Positions 47,501 through 57,739 of a stretch of DNA of 64,000 nucleotides are shown in pieces. The position numbers and the translations under genes are program-made. Within the stretch, counting starts at the first letter, position 1. Each line of letters begins with the position of its first letter. This DNA is from Brachionus plicatilis (Eukaryota; Rotifera; Eurotatoria; Ploima; Brachionidae): assembly GCA_010279815.1 (NCBI GenBank), contig QEOQ01000508.1:4339342-4403341 (forward strand), read 5' to 3'. The notes below the pieces were generated by a model, which ran no database searches, had not been told where the DNA came from, and worked only from the letters and a program-made list of their open reading frames with translations.

Positions 47501-49344
47501 TACAGGAAGAACGCTTCACCGAAGCCATTCTAATCGCTAACTATTTTGACCAAAATCTTTTCCATAAAACTCAACAGAGATATTTTAGACACTTTTATAA
47601 AAATAAATTTTCAAATGTAGGTATTAAAGTTAAAAAGAAAAAAAAATAATTTTTTTCAGCTTTTAGAAAAATTGATCAACCGCAATTGGTCTGGTATTGT
47701 CACTACATGCAATCTACACCATTGGAAAGAAGCATTGGCCACAATTGTTACTTATACAAGTGGTCAAGAGCAAATGAATTTGTGTGATCAATTGGGAAAG
47801 CGTCTTGAAGCTGATGATAAGCCAGAAAATTTGATCAACGCTTGTGTATGCTACATTTGCTCAGCTAATTTGGATAATCTGGTCAATTGCTGGCAAAAGT
47901 GTCTAGGCTCAGATGAAACAGACACTTCGGAGTCCTTACAAGATTTGGTTGAAAAAATTATGGTCTTAAAGTATTGTTTTAAAAACTATCATCCAGAGCT
48001 TTCAGTGCAGCTAGACAATGCTCAGTCCATGCACAAATTGAATTCCAAATTGGTCAAATATGCAAAGTTGTTGGCCGACCAAGGCTGTTTTTTGAATGCT
48101 TATAGTTACCTAAACGATTCCAATGATGGCTCTATTATGGAAATGAAGGACAGAATTTATCACGTGCTAGACCCCATGGTTATTCAGCAATTCAAGCTAA
48201 GAAAACCAGATAACCCATTTAAGCCAGTACACCATCAACCAGCTTCTAAAAGAAATTCATTCGGACAACCATCTCAGAGTACAGCTAACCGAAGCACTAA
48301 CATTTTTGCCCCGGCCCCAACCTCATCATCTGTTTCGCAGTATCCATCTGCTGGTCAATTCAATAATATGGCTCCAGTGAACCATCCAATGCCCATTTCG
48401 AACCTATATCCTTCACAAGACTTGGCAAAACGAAGCACAACACCAAATTTTAACAAAGCCTTATACACAGCGGCTATTCCGACAGTGCCTGCAGCAGCAA
48501 ATATGCCACCAATGTCATCGTTTCAATCAAAGACCGCCGAGCAATCTCAAAATGCTGGCCAATCTTTTTACACTCCCTCTCCTGTTCCGACTCAGCCACA
48601 AGTGCCACAAAACCCACCACTTCTATCTTATATGAACAATAGACCAAGCACAGGTTGGAACGATCCGCCGATGGTTGCGCCAAAAATAAAGAATACTGTG
48701 GTCAATCAAACAGATAAGCCAGCGTTTTTTCAGCCCAGTGAGCCTTCTTCCATGCCAATTATTAACCAGAGCTTACCTAACAACCCTCTGCAAATGTTTC
48801 AGCCACCCAGTGCGCCTAATTCTCAATTTCAGCCTCAGCAAACCTTTCAACCACAATTGGTTCAGCCCCAGCAGACATTTCAACCGCAGCCCGTTCAGCC
48901 TCAAACACAACAAATTCAAACTCATCAGCCAGAAAAGCCAGTTGAAAAAGGACCGATTCCAAGCGAGCACTCTGAGCTTCAATTTGTTTTTGATGCCTTA
49001 TTAAGCAAAACGCTGGCCATGAGTTCAAATGCGACCACAAAGAGAAAATTAGAAGATGTTGGAAGAAAACTAGAGGTTCTTTATGACAGGTTGAGGGATT
49101 CATCGGTGAGAAGATTTTGGAAAAAAAAAAAAAATTTTTTCAATTCATTTTTTTTAAGTTGAGTCCCAATGTGGTGCAAAGTTTACATTCGATGATTCAA
49201 TGCTTAAAAGGAAACGATTTTGTATCAAGTTTACAACTGCATTCACAGATTGTAGCAACTAGTAATTTTTCGGAAATAAGCGGTTTTATGCCAGGCATAA
49301 AAGTCCTTATTCAAACATGTCAACAAATGAACTTAAATTTATAA
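44539..49344 (+). CDS. SEC31: SEC31, COPII outer coat subunit
   Basis: Four exons (44539-45972, 47155-47616, 47660-49105, 49159-49344) join in frame to 1175 residues, near the usual SEC31 length. The start MKIKEINNKMAQVAFSP, then YPIYLASGTALDQ, matches the family opening. Residues 1 to about 340 are seven WD40-type repeats (for example HTGNVASLDINPFQPNLLAS; VDWHPDIATQMCLSSEDD; GHQRGILSFKWCSQDSNFLL). The ACE1-type helical region follows (LLLGKYENVVDILVQEERFT, EAILIANYFD, WSGIVTTCNLHHWKEALATI). About 830-1060 is a Pro/Gln-rich stretch with FQPQ repeats, which in the family binds SEC23. The C-terminus is a small helical domain. SEC31 with SEC13 forms the cage of COPII vesicles leaving the endoplasmic reticulum. 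The first intron is unusually long for this window (1182 bases). Confidence 0.95.
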
Positions 49345-49903
49345 TTATTTTTTTTTATTTAAAACTTAGTGATTTACAGTTTTGGTCAAACGAGTGTGTA
49401 TTTAAGTTTTTGAGATAATTTAATTAAATGGTAGCGTTCATGAACACTTGAAATTTTTAATCGTTCTTTAAGTTATAGTTTAAAATTTTCGGAAGTCTAT
49501 TAAAGACAAACCATTAGATTGTTTTATTTTAATTTTTTAATTGTGATCGGATTTAAAATAAAAATTAAATTAATAATTATCTCTAAAAGTTTAAAATAGT
49601 AAAAATTGTAATAAAATTAGAGATTATCAAATCAATCAAAGCTTTGAAAAAATCAATCTATTAAAAAAAAAAATTTATAAAAAAATTTTATTAGCCGGTA
49701 GAAATAATTATGCTCTTTCATGAGATTTCATCAAATAAAATGGATTAAATGAAAGAGACCGTAATGTGATCAAGAGATGATGTCTAAAATTTTTTGAACT
49801 AAAACCTAGTCGGACGATTTGATGAGAGAGCAGTCGAAAATTTGTGAATAAAATTTAAAAAAAGATTTATGAACATAAAAAAAGGTAATAAGTTATTTGA
49901 ATT
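49345..49903. other. AT-rich spacer after SEC31
   Basis: Contains likely 3' untranslated sequence and no recognisable gene. Confidence 0.45.
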
Positions 49904-50242
49904 GGCATTGTGAATTTTGGAACTTAGAACAAAAAAAAATTTTAAAATGAAAAAAATTTTTTTCTATTAATCCAAAAAATGTTCTGCAAAAAATACCAAC
50001 TGATACAAACTTTGAACCGCCAAAATTGAGTTTCTGCAAAAACTCTGCATGTCTGCAAAGCGCTAAATGTATTAAAAATTCATTAAAATTAAATTGCAGA
50101 GTTATTGCAAAGACTTAATTTGGGTGGTACATAGCTTGTACCAGCTGACACATTTTACAGGAAAATTTCTAGACTCTTATTAAAAAAGTTATTTCATTTT
50201 GGAATTTTTATTTTTGTTCTTTGTTCCAAATTTCAAAATGCC
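49904..50242. mobile_element. Non-autonomous TIR element, GGCATTGTGAA family
   Basis: Starts GGCATTGTGAATTTTGGAAC and ends TTCCAAATTTCAAAATGCC. It is flanked by ATTTGAATT on both sides (49895-49903 and 50243-50251), an 8-9 bp target duplication. The 339-bp interior has CTGCAAAGCGCTAAATG and GGTGGTACATAGCTTGTACC motifs, shared with the truncated copy at 40038. No transposase is present. Confidence 0.85.
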
Positions 50243-50286
50243 ATTTGAATTTCAATAGAATAAAAATTCTAAATATAAGGCCATAT

Positions 50287-50616
50287 GGCATTGTGAAATT
50301 TGGTACAAAAAACAAAAACAAAATATTAAAAATTTCAAAGCTTAAGTTCTGAAAGGCCAAGACATGTTCTGTAAATTGTACATTCTTTGTACCACCACTT
50401 ATAGTTGAATTGGATTTTTAATATAATATAATACCCCAAATTTACAATTTCTGAGTTTTGCAGATTTATTGCAGAGTTTTGCCAAATCAGTATACTGGTG
50501 GTACAAAAGATTTATCAGTTGCTACAATTTACAGAGCATGTTTTGGTCCTCTAGAACTTAAGCTTTGGAATTTTTAATATTTTGTTTTTGTTTTTTGTAC
50601 AATATTTTAAAATGCC
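50287..50616. mobile_element. Non-autonomous TIR element with long inverted arms
   Basis: Starts GGCATTGTGAAATTTGGTAC; the two arms are inverted repeats over about 120 bp (shared AAACAAAATATTAAAAAT and TTAAGTTCT words), so the element is almost a fold-back. Perfect 8-bp target duplications GGCCATAT lie at 50279-50286 and 50617-50624. It lies 44 bases from the previous element. Confidence 0.88.
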
Positions 50617-50787
50617 GGCCATATTAGAAATAGTTTAATTTACTTCTGAACTGCTTCAATATTTTTTTATCCGTTCAGTTTTTCAACTCAGGTAAAAAGT
50701 ATATTTGAAAAGACCTCGAGCTCTTCAATTTGAGCTGCTAATCGCTGCTTTAAGCTTTAAAATTGATCGAATTGCAAAGATTTGAGG

Positions 50788-51030
50788 GAGAGTGAAGTTG
50801 GGAGCAATTTTTCGAAGAAAAGCAATTTTTTTCAGATAAAACATTATTAACTTTTTCAAAGAGAATATTAGTTTAAAAAAAAATTTTTTAACCATAATTA
50901 ACAAATTTGGTTTAAGTTAAGTTATCATATTTTAATCGTAACTTAACCAATATTAAATAAATTGTTCTAGTCCTGAAAAAAATAAAAAATTTTATCTGCT
51001 GTGATAAAAATTGCTCCCAACTTCACTCTC
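50788..51030. mobile_element. MITE with perfect 25-bp terminal inverted repeats
   Basis: Left end GAGAGTGAAGTTGGGAGCAA plus TTTTT (50788-50812) is the exact reverse complement of 51006-51030. The 243-bp element has an AT-rich interior and no frame. The target duplication is not clear. This is a different family from its neighbours. Confidence 0.75.
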
Positions 51031-51064
51031 ACGAGATTTCAAATATTTGAGTTTTGCTCAGAGT

Positions 51065-51116
51065 GACCTTCTTTCATGGAACCGGTCAGTCTGAGCCGGT
51101 TCCATGAAAGTAGGTC
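51065..51116. repeat. GC-rich hairpin with 21-bp arms
   Basis: Arms GACCTTCTTTCATGGAACCG plus G (51065-51085) and its reverse complement (51096-51116) have one mismatch and a 10-base loop. It stands out against the AT-rich background. Confidence 0.65.
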
Positions 51117-51293
51117 GAGCAGTGTTGATTTTTGTTTTTGGAACATAATTTACTTTAATTTTAAAATATTTTTTGAAAATAAAATAATCTAAAATAATCT
51201 TTCTATTAAAAATGACATTAATTTTGATTTTCAACTGTAGGCTGGAGTGAAAACTTTTTTTTTTCGTAAATAAAGTCTCCCTCCCATTTTTTC

Positions 51294-51823
51294 ATCCGGA
51301 CTTGGGACCGGCATCGGTATGGTTACGACTCAACAATCTGCGGCCTAAGTTACTATGGGACGTTCATCATAAATAGCGCCACTCATCCGAGCACTTAATG
51401 GCTGCGAACTCGACAACTATTTAGACTAGCTTGGAACCACAAACCAAGCGTATCTATAGATGGATACAAGCGTATTCAAAAAAAGATACTTAACTTTTTT
51501 CACTTAGTACTAAGAATCTGTCCATCAGCTCTTGCTTGTAAGCCTCCTTGCCCCGGCCACTAGGTATCTGCATCTTAACCGCCTCTCCTAATTTTCTCAT
51601 CCGGACTTGGGACAAGGTAGAGTTAGCGGTGTTGATTTTGTTTTTTAAAATTATAATCTTTAGTAAAATACCTAAATATTTGTTTTATTGAAATTCCAAG
51701 GCAATATTTTTTAGTTAAGTTACTTCGTTTTGCTATCAACAATTGATAAAACTAAGTATTTATGTGCAAATTAGTAATCCGGACTTGGGACCGGCATCGG
51801 TATAGTTGCGACTCAAAAATCTG
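51294..51823. repeat. GC-richer repeat segment bounded by direct repeats
   Basis: ATCCGGACTTGGGACCGGCA then TCGGTATGGTTACGACTC occurs at 51294-51340 and again, with few changes, at 51777-51823. A shorter copy (ATCCGGACTTGGGACA) lies at 51599-51614. The inner sequence to 51640 is much richer in GC than the background. It may derive from a LINE or another interspersed element; I cannot assign a family. Confidence 0.5.
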
Positions 51824-52684
51824 TCAATAATTGATTATTTTGGATTATTCTTAATTTTTATAGGAATTTTAAATTAAGATTTAAACAATTGCTTTTTTTT
51901 TAGCGCTAGTTCCTGTGGAATCCAGACAATATGCAATGTTTTAGTCTTTCTGAATTTTTTTAAAAATTTTTTCTTAGATTTTTAATTTTTCTTTATCTAA
52001 TGACTTCAAGTCTACTTGACTATTTTGTTGAGAAATTTGAATTTTCGCGCACAATTTTTAACAAGTTGTCTTGTCAATTTGATTTTTATCATTACTTTTT
52101 TATTGAATATTTTGAATTTATTTAAGGAAATTAGACTAAAAGGCTTAATTTTACAAACACTTCCAAATTGATTTTTTTTTAAATTTAGATTAATCCCAAA
52201 ACATTTTTTTAAAATTATTTATTTTCAGCAATAAAATGATTCATAGTCTTCACTACATGTTTATTGCCAAATATTAAAAGCCAATAATCACAAAATTTTT
52301 GTTAAACAAATCGATTTTTTATCATTTGCAGTTGAAAATTATACGGAAATGCTAATTATTACTTTAAAAATTATTGCTCATATTTTTTATTGTCGATAAT
52401 TTAAATATGTTCTATTTGTAGTCAAGTAATTTGATTTATAGCTTTATTACAAGAAATTCTTGTAAATTTTATAAACTTAAATTCAATATTTTAAAATTCT
52501 TTGTGTATAACTTAGAATACCTTGTAGGTACTTAAGTAAAATTTAAGTAAATTTAATTAAAGAGGTTGATTGGTAACCAAGCAACAATTTTTTTTTAAAT
52601 AAATATATTTTACATATATTTTTCGAGTTTTTCATTTTAGCATATTTTTTCAAATCTATGATATCGTTGGACTAAAAACTGATA
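51824..52684. other. AT-rich spacer upstream of MEIG1
   Basis: No gene or repeat is recognised. Confidence 0.4.
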
Positions 52685-53007
52685 ATGGCCGATTTACAAG
52701 TTCAGCAACCCAAGTCATTGATTAGACCAAAGTCTTGGTCGGCTGAAGTCGAAGATGCCTACAGATTTCAATTAGCCGGCTACCGAGACGAACTAGAATA
52801 TATTGCCTTAACAAAAGCTGACGTAACACCATTTCATAACTAGATCTTAAATATGATTTTTATTTTCTGCTCTAGGTTCCAAGATGGCCAGAAACTGGCT
52901 TTGTCAAAAAGCTTCAACGAAAAAAAGATGGATACTTTTACTACTATAACAGGGCTAGAGAATGTTCAGATAAAGATATTCACAAATGTAAAATTTATGT
53001 GTACTAA
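52685..53007 (+). CDS. MEIG1: MEIG1, meiosis-expressed gene 1 protein
   Basis: Two short exons (52685-52822 and 52876-53007) join in frame to 89 residues, against 88 in mammals. The sequence matches MEIG1 throughout: [32 protein letters not shown], then [40 protein letters not shown] ending VY. In mammals MEIG1 works with PACRG in manchette transport and sperm tail formation. Homologues occur in many ciliated or flagellated eukaryotes, which fits a ciliary/sperm role here, by inference. An AATAAA-type signal lies about 65 bases downstream. The exons are too short to stand out as open frames, but the motif match is strong. Confidence 0.93.
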
Positions 53008-53252
53008 TACCTGAATGCAACCAATTTTGAATCTACAATTATTTTTTTTGTATATAATTATCTTTTATTAAATAAAAAAGAGTGGTATTTATTCTATCAT
53101 CAAATATCCTAAATTTGTCACCAACTTTATTAAAATTTCATCGAAGAAAAAATGTACATCAATTAAATAAAATCATCATCAAAATACACGAAAATTTAGA
53201 TTAAAAAAAAAAAAAAAGAATTTGAGTTACCTTGATTGGGATCTGTATGAAG

Positions 53253-53580
53253 CTTGATTAATCTGGTTAATTTTCTTGATTGGATCGGTCTAAAAATCTA
53301 ACGAGTAGAAAAAAAAAAGAAAAAAAAGAGAAAAGAAGAAAAAAAGGAAAAAAAGAAAAAGATTAATCTATAATTCAAAATGCAATGGTGATGTAGTATA
53401 TGTAGTATATGAAGTATGAAGGAGTATATGAATTATTTTTTTTTTTTTTATTGTTATTGTTATTATTACATATCACAGTTACCATAGATGGAATCCTACT
53501 GTTTCCCTTCTTCGCAAGTCTAGCTTGCTAGCTTGTTGTAACTTATATTATTATTATTTTTATTATTAATTAAGTAGAAA
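53253..53580 (+). repeat. SINE-like repeat with polypurine tract and ATT tail
   Basis: Begins near TTGATTAATCTGGTTAATTT, has a purine-only tract at about 53306-53361, then the shared block AATTCAAAATGCAATGGTGA and TGTAGTATATG. It ends with GCTTGTTGTAACTTATATT and ATT-rich sequence. The same block occurs at 26543-26690 inside a TIR element. Confidence 0.55.
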
Positions 53581-53977
53581 ATATTAATCAAAATTTTTTT
53601 TAATCATTAAATAAAAAAATTATTTTAATTAAAATCAATTAAAATTTAATAATTAAAAAAAAACTATCTCAATAAAGTTTTCTTGACTAATTTAAGTCTA
53701 CCGCGAGTTCTTTTTTCGCATAAATCAAGTTTCTTAGCATTATCAGGAATTTTGGTAAATTATTCTGAACAGCAATATATATACAACGATTTAATGCATA
53801 ACTTTTTGAATATCTTGGACAATCACATAAAATTCTCCTATAATCTAATCAATTATTTTTAATTAAATGTTTTAAATATTCAAAAAAATATTTTTGATGA
53901 TAAAATCTTAATTTTGGTGGTAAAATTTTTATTTTGATGATGAAAATATTTATTCTGAATAAAAAAATGAAAAAAAA
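53581..53977. other. AT-rich spacer
   Basis: Likely 3' flank of MRPS16; no gene is seen. Confidence 0.4.
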
Positions 53978-54589
53978 TTATTTTTCGACTTGTTCCTGTG
54001 TCTTTTCGGCCTCTTGCTTCTTTCTGTTCCTGTAGGCAGTCAAATATGAGTTGGGATGTAGCGGGAGAAGACCAGCTAGACCTAGGATCTCGGAAACTTT
54101 TGCATTGAGTGGTGTCGATCTAGAAAGATAGTACTTTATTCGTTCAATGTTCAAAGCTACCATGATATTGTTGTCTTTGTTGGGCATGGGGTCGATTGAG
54201 CCAAGGTCTTCAATGAATCCGTCGGATAGGTCATAATTTTGGTGAGTGACAGCAATTCGGAAAAATCGACGATTGCTGCAATTTGAAATTGGAATAAGAC
54301 GAATTACCAAAGGCCCTTTTATGAAATTTCGTCTAAGCTTAGGAGGGTTGCCGTATTTGAAAGAGCGGTTTATTTTTTTCATTTCATATATTGATCTTAC
54401 ATCCTCATTGCCAGGAAAGCCGTAATTCGGCGGTATTTCTGGCTGATCTTCGGTAAGAATTATTTTTGAGTCATCTGAGTCCGCGTTGAGCCTCTGTGAC
54501 AAGTGAATGTTATTTTTTATGAGTAAAGAACTGTTGATTGGTCTCAGAATTTGTGCCAGACCAAATGTCTTTGCCAAAGAAGACAACAT
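53978..54589 (-). CDS. MRPS16: Mitochondrial ribosomal protein bS16m
   Basis: A single exon of 203 residues. The N-terminal 90 residues form a basic, serine-rich leader consistent with mitochondrial import (MLSSLAKTFGLAQILRPINS), longer than usual. The S16 domain at about 92-185 shows VIRLIPISNCSNRRFFRIAV, LGSIDPMPNKDNNIMVALNI, RIKYYLSRSTPLNAKVSEIL and GLAGLLPLHP, the order and spacing of the family. The C-terminus is charged. The protein belongs to the small subunit of the mitochondrial ribosome. It is the last of four close-packed minus-strand genes; the upstream gene TAF12 ends 286 bases before its ATG. Confidence 0.93.
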   Translation of the reverse strand: MLSSLAKTFGLAQILRPINSSLLIKNNIHLSQRLNADSDDSKIILTEDQPEIPPNYGFPGNEDVRSIYEMKKINRSFKYGNPPKLRRNFIKGPLVIRLIPISNCSNRRFFRIAVTHQNYDLSDGFIEDLGSIDPMPNKDNNIMVALNIERIKYYLSRSTPLNAKVSEILGLAGLLPLHPNSYLTAYRNRKKQEAEKTQEQVEK

Positions 54590-54875
54590 TTTTATCTGTA
54601 TTTTTAGATGATGTGTAATTCGAAAATAAGTTCATGATTTTGTTGGGAATTTACTCCCATCTGCATATATGTGAAAAATAAAATTTTTTTCTGTCTAATC
54701 ATTATTTTTATTCGAGAAAATTAGAGTTTAAAAAATACAAATTATTTTATCTATTTTTAGATTTACGTGATGAAATCTGTATCTCTTACTCTTATTTACA
54801 ACTAATCGTCGAGTAGGTCCAAATCTGTAAAATTAAAACTAAAAAAAATAACTGGACAATATAATATGATAGATT

Positions 54876-55637
54876 TTAATCCTTGTTTTTATCTTTTGAG
54901 TCAGATGGTTTAGCTGATTTTTTTATTAATTGCAATCGCTTAAAAAATTTTAATAAATCTAATGCAATTAATTTTGATTAAATTCAAATTAAATCTACTT
55001 GTTTATGGGCTTCGGATGCATATGATTTTTTATAAGTCTTCAGCTCATCGGTAGAAAATCCAGGAATCCAAATGTTAAAATTTCTCTCTAAAATAATTGA
55101 AAAATAAAAATTTAAAAAATTAATTTTTTTTCCACGAAAATATACCTAAGTGGAATTGAACATCTTTGGCCTCAAGTATGTTCGACTTTCGATGCTTAGC
55201 TAATTGGCATGATGTGTTTATAACATTATCAATAAAATCATCTGCTAATTGCAGCAGTATCTAAAAATATATTATTTTTTTTTTTTAAAGTAAAAAAATA
55301 TTTATACATCTTCGACATCTTCATCTAATTGTTCTGTCGGATCAACTTCTTTAACTAGCTCTTGAAGTGCCCTTTTGTCTAAAATTTGACTAGTTCCTGA
55401 AGTACCACCAGTATCAGACAATGGTTGCACATTCTTAAAAATTAATCAATTAATAAAAAAAAATTAATTTAACTATAATTAACTAACATATTTGGCAAGC
55501 ATGCTAATGAGCGTTTCTTTTTGTTTTTGTTGCTCGGGATTATAAGGCCCAGGACCTAGTTCTTTTAATTTTTCATTTATAAACGCTATATTCTGCTGGG
55601 ATATCGGCTGTTTTGGAGGAACAAATTGAGCAGCCAT
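54876..55637 (-). CDS. TAF12: TAF12, TFIID/SAGA histone-fold subunit
   Basis: Five exons (55637-55488, 55433-55308, 55260-55146, 55087-54999, 54938-54876) join in frame to 180 residues. The histone-fold part is unmistakable: [60 protein letters not shown], then [14 protein letters not shown] and [17 protein letters not shown]. Human TAF12 has the same order ([49 protein letters not shown]). The N-terminal 60 residues are polar and contain [23 protein letters not shown]12 pairs with TAF4 in TFIID and with ADA1 in SAGA, in the nucleus. The bases just before the ATG read AAATTAAG, so an acceptor-like AG abuts the start. MRPL21 ends 138 bases upstream on the same strand. Confidence 0.94.
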
Positions 55638-55775
55638 CTTAATTTTATAAAAGGCTCATTTATTTTTAATTTCTTTTGTTTACTCTGAATGTTATTTCAG
55701 ATAATAGAATAACTTTAAAAATGTCAAGTCTTAATTATTTATTCAAAATTATAAAAAAAAAATCTATTTTTTCAA

Positions 55776-56498
55776 TTAATTAGTTCCCGGTATCGGTCCT
55801 ATCACATCGATTGAATTAATTCTCAGCAAAGTCTGAACTCCTTTGTGGACTTTAAGAAAATTAAGTTTTTTTAAGTTAAATTTTGAATTTTTTTAATTTT
55901 TTAAAAAACTCACAGTCCATTCTTCGATTGTCTTTTCTAGGCTTGTAGCGGAACACGATCACATTGTTTGACAAAGTTTTTTCAATAACAGTTGCTTCGA
56001 TGTTCACAAAATTTTTGCTAAAATTAAATTTTCAAATTTTAATTTAATAAATAAATAGACTTATTTTAGAAAAAAAAAGTACCTAACAAGTGGCTTTCCA
56101 ATGACTGTGAAGTCTTTTCCGCCAACCAGGAGTACCTTTCAAATAAACCTTAATGAAAAACATTGACCAAGCGATTCTGTTGCTAAAAAGTTTCTTTATA
56201 CTTTTTCCAAGCGGATGCGATCACCAATTGTGGGAAAAAAATGATTTTTGACCAAAATTACATCTTCGGTGGTTATTTTAAATTGACTTCCACCGATCAT
56301 AACAACAGCAAACAGTCTTGACAATCTTGGATCTTGAGCTATCTTATTACACTGATCAAATACATTTTTAACTATTTTCTTCTCATTTTTATCTATTTTT
56401 TTCTCTTCGGCATGGACAATGTTTGTTCGAGTTGAAAATTTTTCGATTAAATTTATTTTAGGAAAAAAATTTGACAATCTTCTGCTGATAATATTCAT
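55776..56498 (-). CDS. MRPL21: Mitochondrial ribosomal protein bL21m
   Basis: Four exons (56498-56202, 56135-56083, 56017-55914, 55849-55776) join in frame to 175 residues. The leader MNIISRRLSNFFPKINLIEK is basic and amphipathic, as for mitochondrial import. The L21 domain shows RLFAVVMIGGSQFKITTEDV, ILVKNHFFPTIGDRIRLEKV, LLVGGKDFTVIGKPLV, VNIEATVIEKTL, VIVFRYKPRKDNRRMDFHKG and QTLLRINSIDVIGPI; GGxQ and KPRKxxRR-H-K/R are family features. It is a protein of the large mitochondrial ribosomal subunit. The ATG is preceded directly by AATTTTTAG, a perfect acceptor-like site, only 14 bases after the NUBPL stop, which suggests polycistronic transcription with trans-splicing. Confidence 0.92.
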
Positions 56499-56512
56499 CT
56501 AAAAATTTTTAT

Positions 56513-57403
56513 TTAAATATTAAGTTTAGTTAAAATTTTTTCACATATTTCTTTATAAATTTGAGAAGATTTATGATTTTCTAAAGACACCGAAATTGGC
56601 TCGCCGGAATCACTTTTTTCTCTTGTTTCCCGGTTGAGCGGCAATTCCCCCAAGACTTCACATTTAATTTCTTTGGCTAATTTTTCCACTCCATCCAAGC
56701 CAAATATGTCTTCTTTATGGCTACATTTTGGACATATAAAAGTGCTCATATTTTGAACAAGACCTAAAATAGGCACATTGACCTTGGCGAACATTTCTAC
56801 ACCGCGCCGGGCATCCAGTAAAGCGATATCTTGAGGCGTAGAGACAATTACAGCTCCATTTAACTTTAAATTTTGACTTATTGACAATTGAACATCGCCA
56901 GTGCCGGGTGGCATGTCAATTACCAAAACATCTAATGGGTCCCATTTGACTTTAAACATTAGTCGCTCTAATGCATTCATAACCATCAGGCCGCGCCAAA
57001 CTATGGCTGCTTTTTCATCTACCAAAAATCCCATTGACATGCATTTAACATTGTAATTGATTAAAGGAACCATTAGGTTATTTGAGTCAATATCGGGCTG
57101 GTGGGACTCGAGACCCATCATTTTTGGAATCGAGGGTCCGTAAATATCCGCGTCCAAAATACCTGTTTTTAGATCAAAACGATTAGCTAGTGTGCATGCT
57201 ATGTTGACTGCTGCTGTTGATTTTCCAACACCTCCCTTGCCGCTGGCTACACAGATTATGTTCTTGACACCATTTAGGCTTTTTTGTTTTGGCAGGCCTC
57301 TTTGCATCAACTTTTTTTGATGTTCGCTTAGATTTGAGGAGAATTTTCGGGGAAAATTAAGAAATTTTAATGACAAAGGTGTCAGAATCCTGAATGGCTC
57401 CAT
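56513..57403 (-). CDS. NUBPL: NUBPL (IND1), mitochondrial iron-sulfur P-loop protein
   Basis: One exon of 296 residues in the Mrp/NBP35 family. A basic leader of about 30 residues (MEPFRILTPLSLKFLNFPRK) suggests mitochondrial import. The deviant Walker A is GKGGVGKST at 55-63. Also present are ILDADIYGPSIPKMMGLE, VWRGLMVMNALERLMFKVKW, LVIDMPPGTGDVQLSISQ, TPQDIALLDARRGVEMFAKV and the CPKC cluster-binding pair near 225. The family delivers 4Fe-4S clusters to respiratory complex I. Length and leader favour NUBPL over cytosolic NUBP1/2. It heads a minus-strand run of four genes and is divergent from SGSM, 336 bases away. No AG lies just before its ATG, in contrast to the next two genes. Confidence 0.94.
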   Translation of the reverse strand: MEPFRILTPLSLKFLNFPRKFSSNLSEHQKKLMQRGLPKQKSLNGVKNIICVASGKGGVGKSTAAVNIACTLANRFDLKTGILDADIYGPSIPKMMGLESHQPDIDSNNLMVPLINYNVKCMSMGFLVDEKAAIVWRGLMVMNALERLMFKVKWDPLDVLVIDMPPGTGDVQLSISQNLKLNGAVIVSTPQDIALLDARRGVEMFAKVNVPILGLVQNMSTFICPKCSHKEDIFGLDGVEKLAKEIKCEVLGELPLNRETREKSDSGEPISVSLENHKSSQIYKEICEKILTKLNI

Positions 57404-57739
57404 TATCAGAAAAAAAATTGTTAATAATTCAAATGTAGAATAAAGAAAAATTTCAAATATTCATACACCGTTTTTTTTTTTTTAATAGAAAAAGCTTGTT
57501 GTATTTTTAATTTCAATTTTTTATTCATTTTTGTTCATAATTTTAGCCTTGTTTTGATTTAGTCTTAAATAAAAATTTTTGTTTTAAAATCAAGTTAAAT
57601 TTTTGCTAAAGTTGATGATGAATAATATTTTTTTTAAATTCAAATTAAATTAGCGCTTTTCATAAAATTAATTTTTTTTAAATTTTAAAACAAATAGAAA
57701 AATTTAGTTGGAAATTTTGTCCTCTTGAAATCTGTCACT
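57404..57739. promoter_or_regulatory. Divergent promoter region between NUBPL and SGSM
   Basis: These 336 bases separate two divergent start codons and so must include both promoters. I see no named element; a T tract lies at about 57472-57483. Confidence 0.4.

Noticed and set aside
51320..51345. GGTTACGACTC as a tRNA-type B box of a SINE.
   Set aside because: It only loosely resembles the B box and no matching A box at the right distance was found.
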